Source: Allobacillus halotolerans (GTDB lineage: Bacteria; Bacillota; Bacilli; Bacillales; Alkalibacillaceae). Taken from it: a stretch of DNA of 63,557 bases. How positions within the stretch are numbered: the first letter of the stretch is position 1; every line of letters begins with the position of its first letter. Location of the stretch: positions 1 to 63,557 of the forward strand of contig NZ_JAHLZF010000009.1 in assembly GCF_018967645.1 (NCBI RefSeq), in the 5' to 3' direction. Under the pieces are notes generated by a model that ran no database searches, was not told the origin of the DNA, and saw only the letters and a list, made by a program, of their open reading frames with translations. This document shows, in pieces, positions 1 through 8,770 of this stretch. The translations under genes and the position numbers were made by a program.

Positions 1-11
1 AAAATAGATTT

Positions 12-358
12 TTCCGTGTTTGATAGGCGCTCTCAACACCGGAAGGCGAGCCAAACTAGCTCCTTCCGTGCTTGATAAGCGCTCTCAACACCGGAAGGCG
101 AATGAAACTAGCTCCTTCCGTGCTTGATAGGCGCTCTCAACACCGGAAGACGAGCCAAACTAGCTCCTTCCGTGCTTGATAGGCGCTCTCAACACCGGAA
201 GGCGAGCCAAACTAGCTCCTTCCGTGTTTGATAGGCGCTCTCAACACCGGAAGACGAAGAGAAAGAGTTTCTTCCGTGTTTGATAGGCGCTCTCAACACC
301 GGAAGGCGAGCCAAAATAGCTTCTTCCGTGTTTGACAAGCACTCCTAACTCCCTTCAA
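12..358 (+). repeat. 52-bp tandem hairpin repeat array, 7 copies
   Basis: Seven units start at 12, 64, 116, 168, 220, 272 and 324, a period of exactly 52 bp; the last unit decays. Each unit opens with CTTCCGTGTTTGATAGGCGC and closes with AACACCGGAAG, so CTTCC..GTGTT can pair with AACAC..GGAAG across a loop. A roughly 17-bp linker (GCGAGCCAAACTAGCT type) follows. No stop-free frame is kept because 52 is not a multiple of 3. The same family reappears inverted at 63483-63557. Confidence 0.95.
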
Positions 359-439
359 CTCAGAAATTCATTAAACTTCAGATTAGTACTAGCTATTCTT
401 TTAACAGAAGGAGTTCCACATCAAACAATCCACAACTTC

Positions 440-455
440 TTGAATAAATATTCAA
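440..455. promoter_or_regulatory. ARG box upstream of rocF (AhrC/ArgR site)
   Basis: TTGAATAAATATTCAA is a perfect palindrome and fits the ARG-box form TGNATWWWWATNCA. It ends 12 bp before the -35 of the rocF promoter at 468. In Bacillus, AhrC senses arginine and activates arginine catabolism genes. A role here is inferred from the motif and its position. Confidence 0.7.
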
Positions 456-467
456 TATTTTGTGCAG

Positions 468-496
468 TTGAACCAAACTAATAATATGTTTAGAAT
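468..496 (+). promoter_or_regulatory. Sigma-A-type promoter of rocF
   Basis: TTGAAC at 468-473, a 17-bp spacer and TAGAAT at 491-496. The start codon lies 28 bp downstream with GAGGAGG at 509-515 as ribosome binding site. I see no -12/-24 sigma-54-type element of the kind that drives roc operons in B. subtilis. Confidence 0.6.
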
Positions 497-523
497 GATT
501 GCAGCAAGAGGAGGCATTCTCAA

Positions 524-1423
524 ATGAATAAGCTTGGAATATTAGGCGTACCGATTACAATCGGTCAACCGAATAAAGGTGCCGATTTGGGTCCTGATGC
601 CATTAGACATGCAGGTTTATATACTGTGTTACAAAATTTGAATGCAAGTTATCAGGATTATGGTAATGTACAGATAAAAAATGAAGAAGCAAATCAAATA
701 GATCAAGCAACAAATTTAAAAAATTTAAATGAAGTCGCAGCTGCTAGTGAACTGACGGCCAATAAAGTTTCAGAGATGATCCAAGAGGGTCAGTTTCCAC
801 TCCTATTGGGTGGCGATCACAGTATGGCCATCGGAACAATTGCTGGGGTGCAACAGCATTATGAAAATCTAGGTGTTATTTGGTATGACGCTCATGCGGA
901 TTTTAACACAGAGGAAACTTCCCCTTCAGGAAATATCCATGGTATGTCCCTTGCTGTCAATTTAGGCATGGGACATGAGAAGTTGACTTCAATTTTACAA
1001 AACGAACCAAAGATTAAACCTGAAAATGTGATTATTATTGGTGCTCGATCAATCGATTCTGGTGAAAGGGAATTAATTAAAGAGAAAGGGATCAAAGTCT
1101 ACACAGCGCATGAAGTCGAGCAACAGGGTATTGAATCTGTTATTAAAGAATCTCTTAACTATTTAACAGCCCGAACAGACGGAATTCATTTGAGCTTCGA
1201 TGTAGATTCTTTAGACCCGATTTACGTTCCTGGAACTGGAACACCGGTTGAAGGCGGGTTATCCGTAAGAGAATCTCATTATGCATTAAGATTGCTGAAT
1301 GAGTCTGAAAAAATCGTATCTGCTGAGTTCGTTGAAGTGAATCCATTATTGGATGAAAGAAATCAAACAGCTAAGCGAACGGTTGAACTAATTGGATCGT
1401 TATTAGGTGAACGATATATATAA
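524..1423 (+). CDS. rocF: Arginase
   Basis: Hydrolyses arginine to ornithine and urea in the cytoplasm, the first step of the arginase route. The 299-residue length matches bacterial arginases. Manganese ligands are visible: GGDHS (His99), DAHAD (Asp122, His124, Asp126) and SFDVDSLDP (two Asp near 226-228). The ATG follows GAGGAGG at good spacing. It is monocistronic, ending at a terminator at 1441, and an ARG box precedes its promoter, which suggests arginine-dependent control. In B. subtilis rocF belongs to rocDEF; here it stands alone next to sigW. Confidence 0.97.
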   Translation: MNKLGILGVPITIGQPNKGADLGPDAIRHAGLYTVLQNLNASYQDYGNVQIKNEEANQIDQATNLKNLNEVAAASELTANKVSEMIQEGQFPLLLGGDHSMAIGTIAGVQQHYENLGVIWYDAHADFNTEETSPSGNIHGMSLAVNLGMGHEKLTSILQNEPKIKPENVIIIGARSIDSGERELIKEKGIKVYTAHEVEQQGIESVIKESLNYLTARTDGIHLSFDVDSLDPIYVPGTGTPVEGGLSVRESHYALRLLNESEKIVSAEFVEVNPLLDERNQTAKRTVELIGSLLGERYI

Positions 1424-1440
1424 TCTATTTCGAGTTAGAG

Positions 1441-1470
1441 ACTACCTGACATTAAGCAGGTAGTTCTTTT
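1441..1470 (+). terminator. rocF terminator
   Basis: ACTACCTG pairs with CAGGTAGT over an 8-nt loop, followed by TTCTTTT. Confidence 0.85.
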
Positions 1471-1533
1471 AATATTACGTGTCTTCACGTCAGTTTTTCA
1501 AATCTGAACGATTTAATAAAACTTTAAGACAAA

Positions 1534-1560
1534 TGAAACCTCAATGATCAGTCAAACGTA
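1534..1560 (+). promoter_or_regulatory. Sigma-W autoregulatory promoter
   Basis: TGAAAC at 1534-1539, 17 bp, then CGTA at 1557-1560. This matches the sigma-W consensus (TGAAAC, 16-17 bp, CGTA). It sits 42 bp before the sigW start, as expected for the autoregulated sigW-rsiW operon. Confidence 0.85.
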
Positions 1561-1601
1561 CTACTATTAGCTAGCCAAAGTGGCGAACAGAGGTCATGTT
1601 T

Positions 1602-2180
1602 ATGGAAAATGAAATCAATCAAATCATTAAACAGGTGAAGAAGGGTAATAAGGATGCTTTCGGGGTAATCATCGATGCTTATGAAAGGCGGATTTACCAG
1701 CATTGTTACCGATTATTAGGTAGCTTTCATGACGCTGAGGAAGTAACCCAGGAAGCCTTTGTCAAAGCTTATACCAAAATTCATACGTTTAAAAACAAGC
1801 AAAAATTCTCACCGTGGATATATCGAATAGCGACGAATACAGCAGTGGATTGGATGCGTAAGAAAAAGCCTTTGTACATACTAGATCAACCAATTGCTGT
1901 CGGTGAAAATATCACGTATTTAGATCACGTAAAAAATACATCTGAAACACCGGAAGAGACAATTGAACAAAAAGAAAATCAGGATGAAATGCAGCAATTC
2001 TTGTTGCAGTTGCCAAGTAAATATCGTGTTGTACTCGTATTACGTTATATGGACGAATTATCGATAAAAGAAATGTCGGAAGTGCTTGATTTACCAATAG
2101 GAACAATTAAAACCCAGTTACACCGAGGAAGAGAAGCGCTTCGAGAGTTAATGCACGGACGAGCGAAGGGAGGTCAGTGA
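1602..2180 (+). CDS. sigW: ECF RNA polymerase sigma factor SigW
   Basis: ECF sigma factor directing the response to envelope stress and membrane-active antimicrobials. Region 2 covers about residues 20-90, with HDAEEVTQEAFVKAY in 2.2; region 4 is near 130-190, with IKEMSEVLDLPIGTIKTQLH as helix-turn-helix. Length, synteny and promoter match SigW. I prefer ATG 1602 because AGAGG at 1589-1593 is well spaced for it; ATG 1596 would add two residues but is too close. The anti-sigma gene begins 4 bp after its stop. A sigma-W consensus promoter at 1534 indicates autoregulation. Confidence 0.93.
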   Translation: MENEINQIIKQVKKGNKDAFGVIIDAYERRIYQHCYRLLGSFHDAEEVTQEAFVKAYTKIHTFKNKQKFSPWIYRIATNTAVDWMRKKKPLYILDQPIAVGENITYLDHVKNTSETPEETIEQKENQDEMQQFLLQLPSKYRVVLVLRYMDELSIKEMSEVLDLPIGTIKTQLHRGREALRELMHGRAKGGQ

Positions 2181-2184
2181 CGAG

Positions 2185-2799
2185 ATGGCTTGCACGCATG
2201 GATATCAAGAAAAAATTCATCAATATATCGATCAAGAAATGAGTTACAATGAAGAGCTAACGTTTAAAAACCATCTGATGAATTGCGAGAATTGTTTACT
2301 GCATTTTAGAGAACTAAACAATGTGGAAAAACAGTTAAAAAACGCACCTGCCATCTCCCAACCTTCAACTTTTAAACAAGATATCATCAACCGTTTGCCA
2401 AAGGAATCGAAACCAAAGAAGTTCGCCAAAACGATCAAAGAGCATCCTTTGATTACAGCTTGTGCCGTGTTTTTGGTTATGTTAATGACGTCAGCTTTCA
2501 TCGAATTCCAATCAGATCAAAATGTGTATGTTTCAAATTATGAAGGCATTCAGGTCGAAGGGAATCGAGTGATTGTACCAAAAGGCAAAGTGATTCATGG
2601 AGATTTGACGATTGAAAATGCAATCGTTGAAATTCAAGGACATGTAAACGGAAATTTAACATTGGTCAATAGCGAACTTGCGCAGACGAACAGTAACATC
2701 AGCGGAGAAATCGTACAGGTGAATCGTTTCTTTAAATGGGCATCAATGCGCCTTTCACGGGAAGTCACTGAGTTTTTCCAGCAATTTATCTACCAATGA
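2185..2799 (+). CDS. rsiW: Anti-sigma-W factor RsiW
   Basis: Membrane-anchored inhibitor of SigW; in B. subtilis it is degraded stepwise by PrsW and RasP under stress. The N-terminal zinc-associated anti-sigma motif is present as His30-x3-Cys34-x2-Cys37. One membrane segment lies near residues 90-107 (ITACAVFLVMLMTSAF), with the remainder outside the cell. Length is 204 residues, close to the usual size. The extracellular part has short beta-type repeats (VHGDLTIENA, VNGNLTLVNS patterns). It is translationally linked to sigW and followed by a hairpin at 2819. Confidence 0.92.
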   Translation: MACTHGYQEKIHQYIDQEMSYNEELTFKNHLMNCENCLLHFRELNNVEKQLKNAPAISQPSTFKQDIINRLPKESKPKKFAKTIKEHPLITACAVFLVMLMTSAFIEFQSDQNVYVSNYEGIQVEGNRVIVPKGKVIHGDLTIENAIVEIQGHVNGNLTLVNSELAQTNSNISGEIVQVNRFFKWASMRLSREVTEFFQQFIYQ

Positions 2800-2818
2800 A
2801 ATATGCAGTGAATTTATG

Positions 2819-2858
2819 AAAACGTCCATCTTCTTTGTGAGAAGAAATTGGACGTTTT
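2819..2858 (+). terminator. Terminator-like hairpin after rsiW
   Basis: AAAACGTCCA pairs with TGGACGTTTT over a 20-nt loop. The T-tract is weak (TTTTCACATTTCTTCT), so some read-through into cdaA is possible. Confidence 0.6.
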
Positions 2859-2900
2859 CACATTTCTTCTAACGGAAAATGTAAATGAGGGGGATAGTTA

Positions 2901-2909
2901 TGCTATAAT
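2901..2909 (+). promoter_or_regulatory. Extended -10 promoter before cdaA
   Basis: TGCTATAAT is a perfect extended -10 element (TGnTATAAT), 54 bp before the cdaA start. No good -35 is visible, as is common for this class. It would let cdaA-cdaR-glmM be expressed independently of sigma-W. Confidence 0.6.
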
Positions 2910-2962
2910 AAAGGGTACATTTGAGAGAACGGTAAACTGATATTAATGAAGGAAGTGTGGGC

Positions 2963-3784
2963 ATGAGTTGGGAAGAGTTTAACCTCCTCGATATTTTGCG
3001 AATCGTTGTGGACATTGCCCTCGTTTGGTTCGTTATCTATAAATTATTTTCCGTGATTCGTGGAACGAAAGCGGTGCAATTATTACAAGGGATATTTGTC
3101 ATTTTGGCCATTTGGTTATTGAGTTCATTTTTCGAACTCCAAACCGTGCAATGGTTAGTCTACCAAGCGATTGATTGGGGTTTCTTAGCAGTAATTATCT
3201 TATTTCAACCAGAAATCCGACGAGCATTGGAACAACTGGGAAGAGGTAGTTTGTTTTCTCGATATTCGCAATCAGAGGAGAAAACGATTCAAGAATCAAT
3301 CGATGCAATTATTAAATCCTGTAATTATATGAGCAAGAGACGGATCGGCGCATTAATGTCGATTGAGCGCGAAACGGGTTTGAATGATTATATTGAAACG
3401 GGGATTCCAGTAGGTGGGAAGCTGACGAGTGAACTGCTTACCAATATATTTATCCCAAATGCTCCACTACACGATGGAGCTGTCGTTATTCGAGATGATG
3501 AAATCGTCGCTGCTGCGTGTTATTTACCATTAAGTGAAAGTCCTTTCATCTCAAAAGAATTAGGTACAAGACACAGAGCGGCGATGGGGATAAGCGAAGT
3601 GACCGACGCGTTAACGATTATTGTATCTGAAGAGACGGGTCATATTTCGTGCTCAAAAAATGGCGAGCTTCATCGCCAATTGGATGAAGAAAAATTACGT
3701 AAAATCCTCATGAAAGAACTGAACGTATTGGAAGACTCCTCAACATCCAAGTCATGGAACTGGAGGGGGAAATCAAATGGATAA
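2963..3784 (+). CDS. cdaA: Diadenylate cyclase CdaA
   Basis: Makes the second messenger c-di-AMP from two ATP at the membrane. Three N-terminal membrane helices (about residues 10-85) precede the DAC domain, which shows the DGA motif (LHDGAVVIR, around 170) and the RHR motif (GTRHRAAMG, around 203). ATG 2963 gives 273 residues, the same as the B. subtilis protein; GTG 2957 is too close to the GGAAG ribosome binding site. It overlaps cdaR by 8 bp and belongs to the conserved cdaA-cdaR-glmM operon, which ties c-di-AMP to cell-wall precursor supply. Confidence 0.95.
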   Translation: MSWEEFNLLDILRIVVDIALVWFVIYKLFSVIRGTKAVQLLQGIFVILAIWLLSSFFELQTVQWLVYQAIDWGFLAVIILFQPEIRRALEQLGRGSLFSRYSQSEEKTIQESIDAIIKSCNYMSKRRIGALMSIERETGLNDYIETGIPVGGKLTSELLTNIFIPNAPLHDGAVVIRDDEIVAAACYLPLSESPFISKELGTRHRAAMGISEVTDALTIIVSEETGHISCSKNGELHRQLDEEKLRKILMKELNVLEDSSTSKSWNWRGKSNG

Positions 3785-5018
3785 ATGGTTGAAAAGCCCA
3801 TGGTTTACAAGAGTTGTTTCGTTGTTTTTAGCAATCTTATTATACATTACCGTAGCAATTGATGAAGCAAATTCACAGGCACCAAGTAATACGCTTTTAC
3901 CCTCATCTTCAACAGATGTCACAACTATCAACGATATCCCTCTACAAGTATCGATGGATGACGAACAATATGTTGTACGAGGGGTTCCAGAAACGGTTGA
4001 TCTATCAATAGAAGGACCTAAAAGCGTTGTCATGCAGACAGCGAGACAACGGGACTTTGATGTTTATATTGATTTGAATGAATATGAAGCAGGTGTACAT
4101 AATGTCAACCTGCAACATAATGGACTGTCGAATCAGTTAACGGTTTACATTGAACCGGAGACAGTAGAGGTCATTTTGGAAGAAAGAGCAACGGCGACCT
4201 TTCCATTAGAAAAAGAGTATATCGGTCAAGGGGATGCCGATATTACGGAAGTGTTTGCTGAAGAGCCGACAATTGAGCCAAAGGAAGTCGAAGTGACGGG
4301 ATCTGAATCGGAAGTAGACAAAATCGCAACCGTACGAGCTTTAATCAATTTTAATGAGTTAGAGAATGATGGGGAAGTCACGAATATTCCGATTCGCGTA
4401 TATGATAACCAAGGAAATGAACTGAATGTATTTGTGACCCCAACGACTGCTTCAGTACAGGCGGATGTGTCCGTACGTGATCGTCGTTATCCAATCCAAT
4501 ATGAAAAAATCGGAGAATTGGATGATAGCTTGGTCTTGGAGTCGATTAATGTTCAACCAGTCTCAGCAACGCTTCATGCAAAAGAAGAGCGATTAGATCA
4601 AATAAGTGCATTAGATCCATTGGAAATAGACCTATCTGAAATTACCGAATCGACAACCATTGAAATGGATGTTCCAAAACCTTCCGATACAGCAAAAATT
4701 GAGCCAGAAACCGTGGAAGTTGAAATTAACGTTTCTGAAGCCAAAGAAAAAGTATTCGAAGACGTGGAAATCGAGATTGAGAATGCACCAGAAGACGCTA
4801 CGATTACATTCGTTGATCGTGAAGAGCCAGTTATTGATATCACGGCGATTGGTACGAAAGAAGACCTAGATCATTTGAAACGAAAAGATGTACGAGCTTC
4901 GATTGACGTCAGTGAGTATGTCGAAGGTGAAGTATTTGCAGAAATAGAACTAAAAGGACCTGAAAACACACGTTTACGTACAGAAGAAGAGCGTATACGC
5001 ATTCAAATCGAACGATAG
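3777..5018 (+). CDS. cdaR: CdaA regulatory protein CdaR (YbbR domains)
   Basis: Membrane-anchored regulator of CdaA. A single N-terminal membrane helix (about residues 10-28, [16 protein letters not shown]) is followed by an acidic extracellular region of repeated YbbR domains (about 45-120, 130-210, 220-300, 320-400). At 413 residues it is shorter than the roughly 480 of B. subtilis, probably from a shorter tail. The start lies inside the cdaA stop region with GGAGGGGG before it. The strongly acidic surface fits a salt-tolerant host. Confidence 0.92.
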   Translation: MDKWLKSPWFTRVVSLFLAILLYITVAIDEANSQAPSNTLLPSSSTDVTTINDIPLQVSMDDEQYVVRGVPETVDLSIEGPKSVVMQTARQRDFDVYIDLNEYEAGVHNVNLQHNGLSNQLTVYIEPETVEVILEERATATFPLEKEYIGQGDADITEVFAEEPTIEPKEVEVTGSESEVDKIATVRALINFNELENDGEVTNIPIRVYDNQGNELNVFVTPTTASVQADVSVRDRRYPIQYEKIGELDDSLVLESINVQPVSATLHAKEERLDQISALDPLEIDLSEITESTTIEMDVPKPSDTAKIEPETVEVEINVSEAKEKVFEDVEIEIENAPEDATITFVDREEPVIDITAIGTKEDLDHLKRKDVRASIDVSEYVEGEVFAEIELKGPENTRLRTEEERIRIQIER

Positions 5019-5040
5019 TTCAGATGAAGGAGTGAACAAT

Positions 5041-6387
5041 ATGGGAAAGTATTTTGGTACGGATGGAGTAAGAGGAGTAGCAAACAAAGAATTAACACCA
5101 GAACTAGCCTTTAAGTTAGGTCGTTATGGAGCTTATATATTAACGAAGGATGCAACAGAGAAACCGCGTATTTTAGTAGGGAAAGATACACGAATTTCAG
5201 GTGAAATGCTTGAGAGTGCACTGATTGCTGGAATCCTATCAGCAGGCGTAGACGTCATGCGCTTAGGCGTCATCTCTACACCAGGAGTTGCTTATTTAAC
5301 AAAAGCTTCCGGAGCACAAGCAGGAGTCATGATCTCTGCTTCGCATAATCCGGTAGAAGACAATGGAATTAAGTTCTTTGGAGCAAGTGGATATAAATTA
5401 AGTGATGAAAATGAAGAGGCTATTGAACGATTAATTGATGGAGAAGATGACCTCGAACGTCCTGTTGCTGGCGATGTCGGTCAAATCATTGATTATTTTG
5501 AAGGTGCTCAGAAATATATTCAGCATTTGAAAGACACGGTTGATGTTGACTTTGATGATGTAAAGGTTGTACTAGACTGTGCACATGGTGCTACTTCATG
5601 GATTGCCTCCCACTTATTCGGCGACCTTGAAGCGAATATCCAATCCATTGGTGCAGCGCCGAATGGCTTGAATATCAATGATGGTTACGGGTCAACGAGC
5701 CCGGAAAACTTACAGAAGGCCGTACTCGATGAGGGTGCAGATATCGGTCTTGCTTTTGACGGAGATGGCGACCGATTGATCGCTGTTGATGAAAAAGGGA
5801 ATATTATTGATGGCGACCGAATCATGTACATTTGCGGGAAACATCTGAAAGAAAAAGGTCAGTTGAAAAATGATACAGTTGTAACAACGATCATGAGTAA
5901 TATTGGTCTATACCGTGCTTTCGATGAAGTCGGCATTACATCGGATAAAACAGCTGTAGGCGACCGTTATGTCATGGAGGAAATGGTCAAGCAGGGCCAT
6001 AACTTTGGTGGGGAACAATCTGGACATCTTATCTTCCTGGACCATAATACAACTGGCGATGGCATGCTATCTGGGCTGCAATTAATCAATGTCATGGTGG
6101 AAAAAGAAAAATCACTTTCCGAGTTGGCTAGTGAGATTGAAATTTTCCCACAGGTTTTAAAAAACGTTCGCGTATTAGATAAAAACGAAGTACTGACAAG
6201 TAACGTCATTCAAGAAGAGATAGATCGCGTCGAAGAAAATCTTGGAGATAAAGGCCGAGTACTTGTTCGCCCTTCTGGCACAGAACCTGTCGTTCGTGTC
6301 ATGGCGGAAGCTCCGACAAAAGAAGAGTGTGAAAAAGCAGTCGATCAAGTTGTCGAAGCCATTGAGAAAACGTTTGGTTTAAAATAA
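5041..6387 (+). CDS. glmM: Phosphoglucosamine mutase GlmM
   Basis: Converts glucosamine-6-phosphate to glucosamine-1-phosphate on the way to UDP-GlcNAc and peptidoglycan. The active-site serine loop MISASHNP (Ser near 100), metal loop DGDGDR (near 240) and phosphate-binding loop [10 protein letters not shown] (near 410) are intact. ATG 5041 after AAGGAG gives 448 residues, the family norm; GTG 5032 would add three unlikely residues. In B. subtilis and relatives GlmM binds and inhibits CdaA, consistent with this operon. A strong terminator follows. Confidence 0.97.
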   Translation: MGKYFGTDGVRGVANKELTPELAFKLGRYGAYILTKDATEKPRILVGKDTRISGEMLESALIAGILSAGVDVMRLGVISTPGVAYLTKASGAQAGVMISASHNPVEDNGIKFFGASGYKLSDENEEAIERLIDGEDDLERPVAGDVGQIIDYFEGAQKYIQHLKDTVDVDFDDVKVVLDCAHGATSWIASHLFGDLEANIQSIGAAPNGLNINDGYGSTSPENLQKAVLDEGADIGLAFDGDGDRLIAVDEKGNIIDGDRIMYICGKHLKEKGQLKNDTVVTTIMSNIGLYRAFDEVGITSDKTAVGDRYVMEEMVKQGHNFGGEQSGHLIFLDHNTTGDGMLSGLQLINVMVEKEKSLSELASEIEIFPQVLKNVRVLDKNEVLTSNVIQEEIDRVEENLGDKGRVLVRPSGTEPVVRVMAEAPTKEECEKAVDQVVEAIEKTFGLK

Positions 6388-6395
6388 CATAGATT

Positions 6396-6434
6396 AAAAA
6401 AGAGTGTAGAGTTAAAAACTCTATACTCTTTTTT
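6396..6434 (+). terminator. glmM terminator
   Basis: AAAAAAGAGTGTAGAGT pairs with ACTCTATACTCTTTTTT over a 5-nt loop. Confidence 0.92.
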
Positions 6435-6443
6435 AACTTTCTG

Positions 6444-6472
6444 TTGACGAATCGGTTGAATGTATTTAAACT
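6444..6472 (+). promoter_or_regulatory. Putative glmS promoter
   Basis: TTGACG at 6444-6449, 17 bp, TAAACT at 6467-6472. An alternative -10 (GATAAT at 6473) has too long a spacer. It lies 60 bp before the ribozyme cleavage site. Confidence 0.5.
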
Positions 6473-6524
6473 GATAATGTTACACTTATTTGGAAAAAGC
6501 AAGGAGGGTAGAAGAAACAGTTAT

Positions 6525-6690
6525 ATGTAAAGCGCCTGGACTATTTTCTGTACGGTTACGAAAATAGTTGACGAGGAGGAGGTTAATCGATGTTTTCGGC
6601 GGATGCCTCCCGGTTGCCCATCTCAACTGCTATGTTTGTGGTTAAAGCATGAAGGTGACTTCATGTACAAAGCTGCAGACTAGATGGACA
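6525..6690 (+). ncRNA. glmS glucosamine-6-phosphate-activated ribozyme
   Basis: Self-cleaving riboswitch in the glmS leader. Conserved blocks are AAGCGCCTGGAC at the cleavage site (expected between A6531 and G6532), GACGAGGAGGAGGTTAATCG, TTTCGGCGGATGCCTCCCGG, CATCTCAACTGC and GAAGGTGACTTC, in the right order. Binding of glucosamine-6-phosphate triggers cleavage, and the downstream mRNA is then degraded, closing a feedback loop on GlmS. Confidence 0.95.
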
Positions 6691-6702
6691 TAACAAACAC
6701 GA

Positions 6703-6753
6703 GAAAGGGGCAAACGAATGCCCCACATAAAAGGATATTTGTTTGCCTCTTTC
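6703..6753 (+). other. Alternative hairpins between glmS ribozyme and glmS RBS
   Basis: Two mutually exclusive stems share the same bases. A: GGGGCA (6707) with TGCCCC (6719), 6-nt loop. B: GAAAGgGGCAAAC (6703) with GTTTGCCtCTTTC (6741). Stem B ends 4 nt before the GGAGG of glmS. There is no T-tract, so it is not an intrinsic terminator. Function is unknown. Confidence 0.6.
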
Positions 6754-6770
6754 CATTGGAGGTAAATAGT

Positions 6771-8573
6771 ATGTGCGGAATTGTTGGATATATCGGGGAA
6801 AATGATGCAAAAGGAATTTTATTGAATGGCTTAGAAAAACTTGAATATCGGGGGTATGATTCAGCTGGTATTGCTGTTCAATCGACTAACGATCTCAAGC
6901 TTTTCAAAGTAAAAGGTCGGATTGCGACACTTCGGGAAGCGGTCGATGAGACCTTTGATGCAACAGTCGGAATCGGTCATACACGTTGGGCGACCCATGG
7001 TGAACCAAGTGAGACGAACGCCCATCCCCATGTGAGTCAATCAGGTCGTTATATACTTGTACACAATGGGGTTATCGAAAACTATCAGGAATTGAAAAAT
7101 GACTATCTAGCTGACATTGATTTTGTCAGTGAAACAGATACAGAAGTCATTGTGCAGTTAATCGAGCAATTAGCGAATGAAACAGGATCAACTATCGAAG
7201 CATTCCGGAAAACGATTGCTCTATTGGAAGGATCCTATGCGATTGCTTTATTGGATAAAAAAGACAAAGAAACAATTTATGTGGCGAAAAATAAAAGCCC
7301 GCTACTCGTTGGATTAGGAGAAGGATTCAATGTCGTCTCCAGTGACTCCATGGCAATGCTTCAAGTCACCGATCAATTCGTGGAATTAATGGACGAAGAG
7401 CTTGTCATTGTTCAAGAAGATCAAGTGACGATTCAAAAGCTCGATGGCACAAACGTTAACCGCGAGCCATTTGAAGTAGATATGGATCTGGATGATATTG
7501 AAAAAGGAACCTATCCACATTTTATGCTGAAAGAAATCGACGAACAGCCTTTTGTCATGCGTAAAATCATTCAGGAGTATCAAAATGAGTCCGATCAAAT
7601 CAAACTCGATGAAGGTGTTCGAAATGCCATGAAAGCATGCGACCGTGTGTATATCATCGCAGCGGGAACGAGCTATCATGCAGGACTTATTGGAAAAGAG
7701 ATGCTTGAGAAAGTAGCAGAAGTACCGACAGAAGTGCATATAGCCAGCGAATTTTCCTATAATATGCCATTGCTGTCTGAGAAACCATTATTCATCTTTA
7801 TTTCGCAAAGTGGAGAAACAGCAGATTTACGCGCCGTGTTAGTGGAGATTAAAAAACTAGGACATCCATCCATTACGATGACGAATGTACCCGGATCAAC
7901 CCTTTCTCGTGAAGCCACTCACACGCTGCATTTACTCGCAGGACCGGAAATTGCTGTCGCATCCACTAAAGCCTATACGGCTCAACTGGCTGTACTCACA
8001 ATACTTGCTGTCGACACAGCACAGGCAAAGGGAATCGAGTTGGGCTTTGACCCATTGAAAGAACTAGCCATTGTCGGTAACGCAATGGAGGCCCTATGCG
8101 ATCAAAAAGACCAATTTGAAAAAATTGCTTATCAATTTTTATATACGACACGAAACTGTTTCTTCATTGGACGCGGAATGGATTACCACGTGGCCTTGGA
8201 AGGAGCACTGAAGCTGAAGGAGATTTCGTATATCCAAGCAGAAGGCTTCGCAGGCGGTGAACTGAAACACGGAACGATTGCATTAATTGAAGAAGGCACA
8301 CCAGTTATTGCCCTATCCACGCAAGAACACGTGAATAACTTAATTCGCAGTAACGTTCAAGAAGTGGAAGCAAGAGGCGCAAACGTGTGCATGATAACAA
8401 GAGAAGGATTGGAACGTCCAGGAGATGATGTCGTCATCCAAGACGTGCATCCATTGCTCGCACCACTTGTCACGGTTTTACCACTTCAGCTAATGGCTTA
8501 TTATGCAGCACTTCATCGTAACTGTGACGTTGATAAGCCGAGGAATTTGGCTAAGAGCGTGACGGTGGAGTAG
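6771..8573 (+). CDS. glmS: Glutamine-fructose-6-phosphate aminotransferase GlmS
   Basis: Makes glucosamine-6-phosphate from fructose-6-phosphate and glutamine. The class II glutaminase domain starts directly at MCGIVGYIG (nucleophile Cys2), followed by two SIS isomerase domains (about 290-420 and 460-590) and the C-terminal KSVTVE motif. ATG 6771 after GGAGG gives 600 residues, as in B. subtilis; an upstream in-frame extension through the ribozyme region is rejected. It is controlled by the glmS ribozyme in its leader and ends at a terminator at 8672. Confidence 0.97.
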   Translation: MCGIVGYIGENDAKGILLNGLEKLEYRGYDSAGIAVQSTNDLKLFKVKGRIATLREAVDETFDATVGIGHTRWATHGEPSETNAHPHVSQSGRYILVHNGVIENYQELKNDYLADIDFVSETDTEVIVQLIEQLANETGSTIEAFRKTIALLEGSYAIALLDKKDKETIYVAKNKSPLLVGLGEGFNVVSSDSMAMLQVTDQFVELMDEELVIVQEDQVTIQKLDGTNVNREPFEVDMDLDDIEKGTYPHFMLKEIDEQPFVMRKIIQEYQNESDQIKLDEGVRNAMKACDRVYIIAAGTSYHAGLIGKEMLEKVAEVPTEVHIASEFSYNMPLLSEKPLFIFISQSGETADLRAVLVEIKKLGHPSITMTNVPGSTLSREATHTLHLLAGPEIAVASTKAYTAQLAVLTILAVDTAQAKGIELGFDPLKELAIVGNAMEALCDQKDQFEKIAYQFLYTTRNCFFIGRGMDYHVALEGALKLKEISYIQAEGFAGGELKHGTIALIEEGTPVIALSTQEHVNNLIRSNVQEVEARGANVCMITREGLERPGDDVVIQDVHPLLAPLVTVLPLQLMAYYAALHRNCDVDKPRNLAKSVTVE

Positions 8574-8671
8574 AGAATCGATTAGATTATTCTTGTTGAA
8601 ATCTCAGTAATTCAATGAACAAAGTTTGAATTTTATCTATGAAGATCACAGTTTAATAAGCTATAATAATA

Positions 8672-8707
8672 AGGGTTCCCGTGAAAATGGGAACTCTTTC
8701 TTTTTTT
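8672..8707 (+). terminator. glmS terminator
   Basis: AGGGTTCCC pairs with GGGAACTCT over an 8-nt loop, followed by TTCTTTTTTT. Confidence 0.88.
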
Positions 8708-8770
8708 AGCATTCAATTTTGAAAAAGTCTCTAAACCTATCGTAATTGAATTCAATCAAGGGGTGTCTAA

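Noticed and set aside
12-358. CRISPR array
   Set aside because: Units are conserved over their whole length without unique spacers, and no cas genes are present.
6684-6770. Longer GlmS starting at 6684
   Set aside because: The glutaminase Cys must follow the initiator Met, which holds only for ATG 6771.
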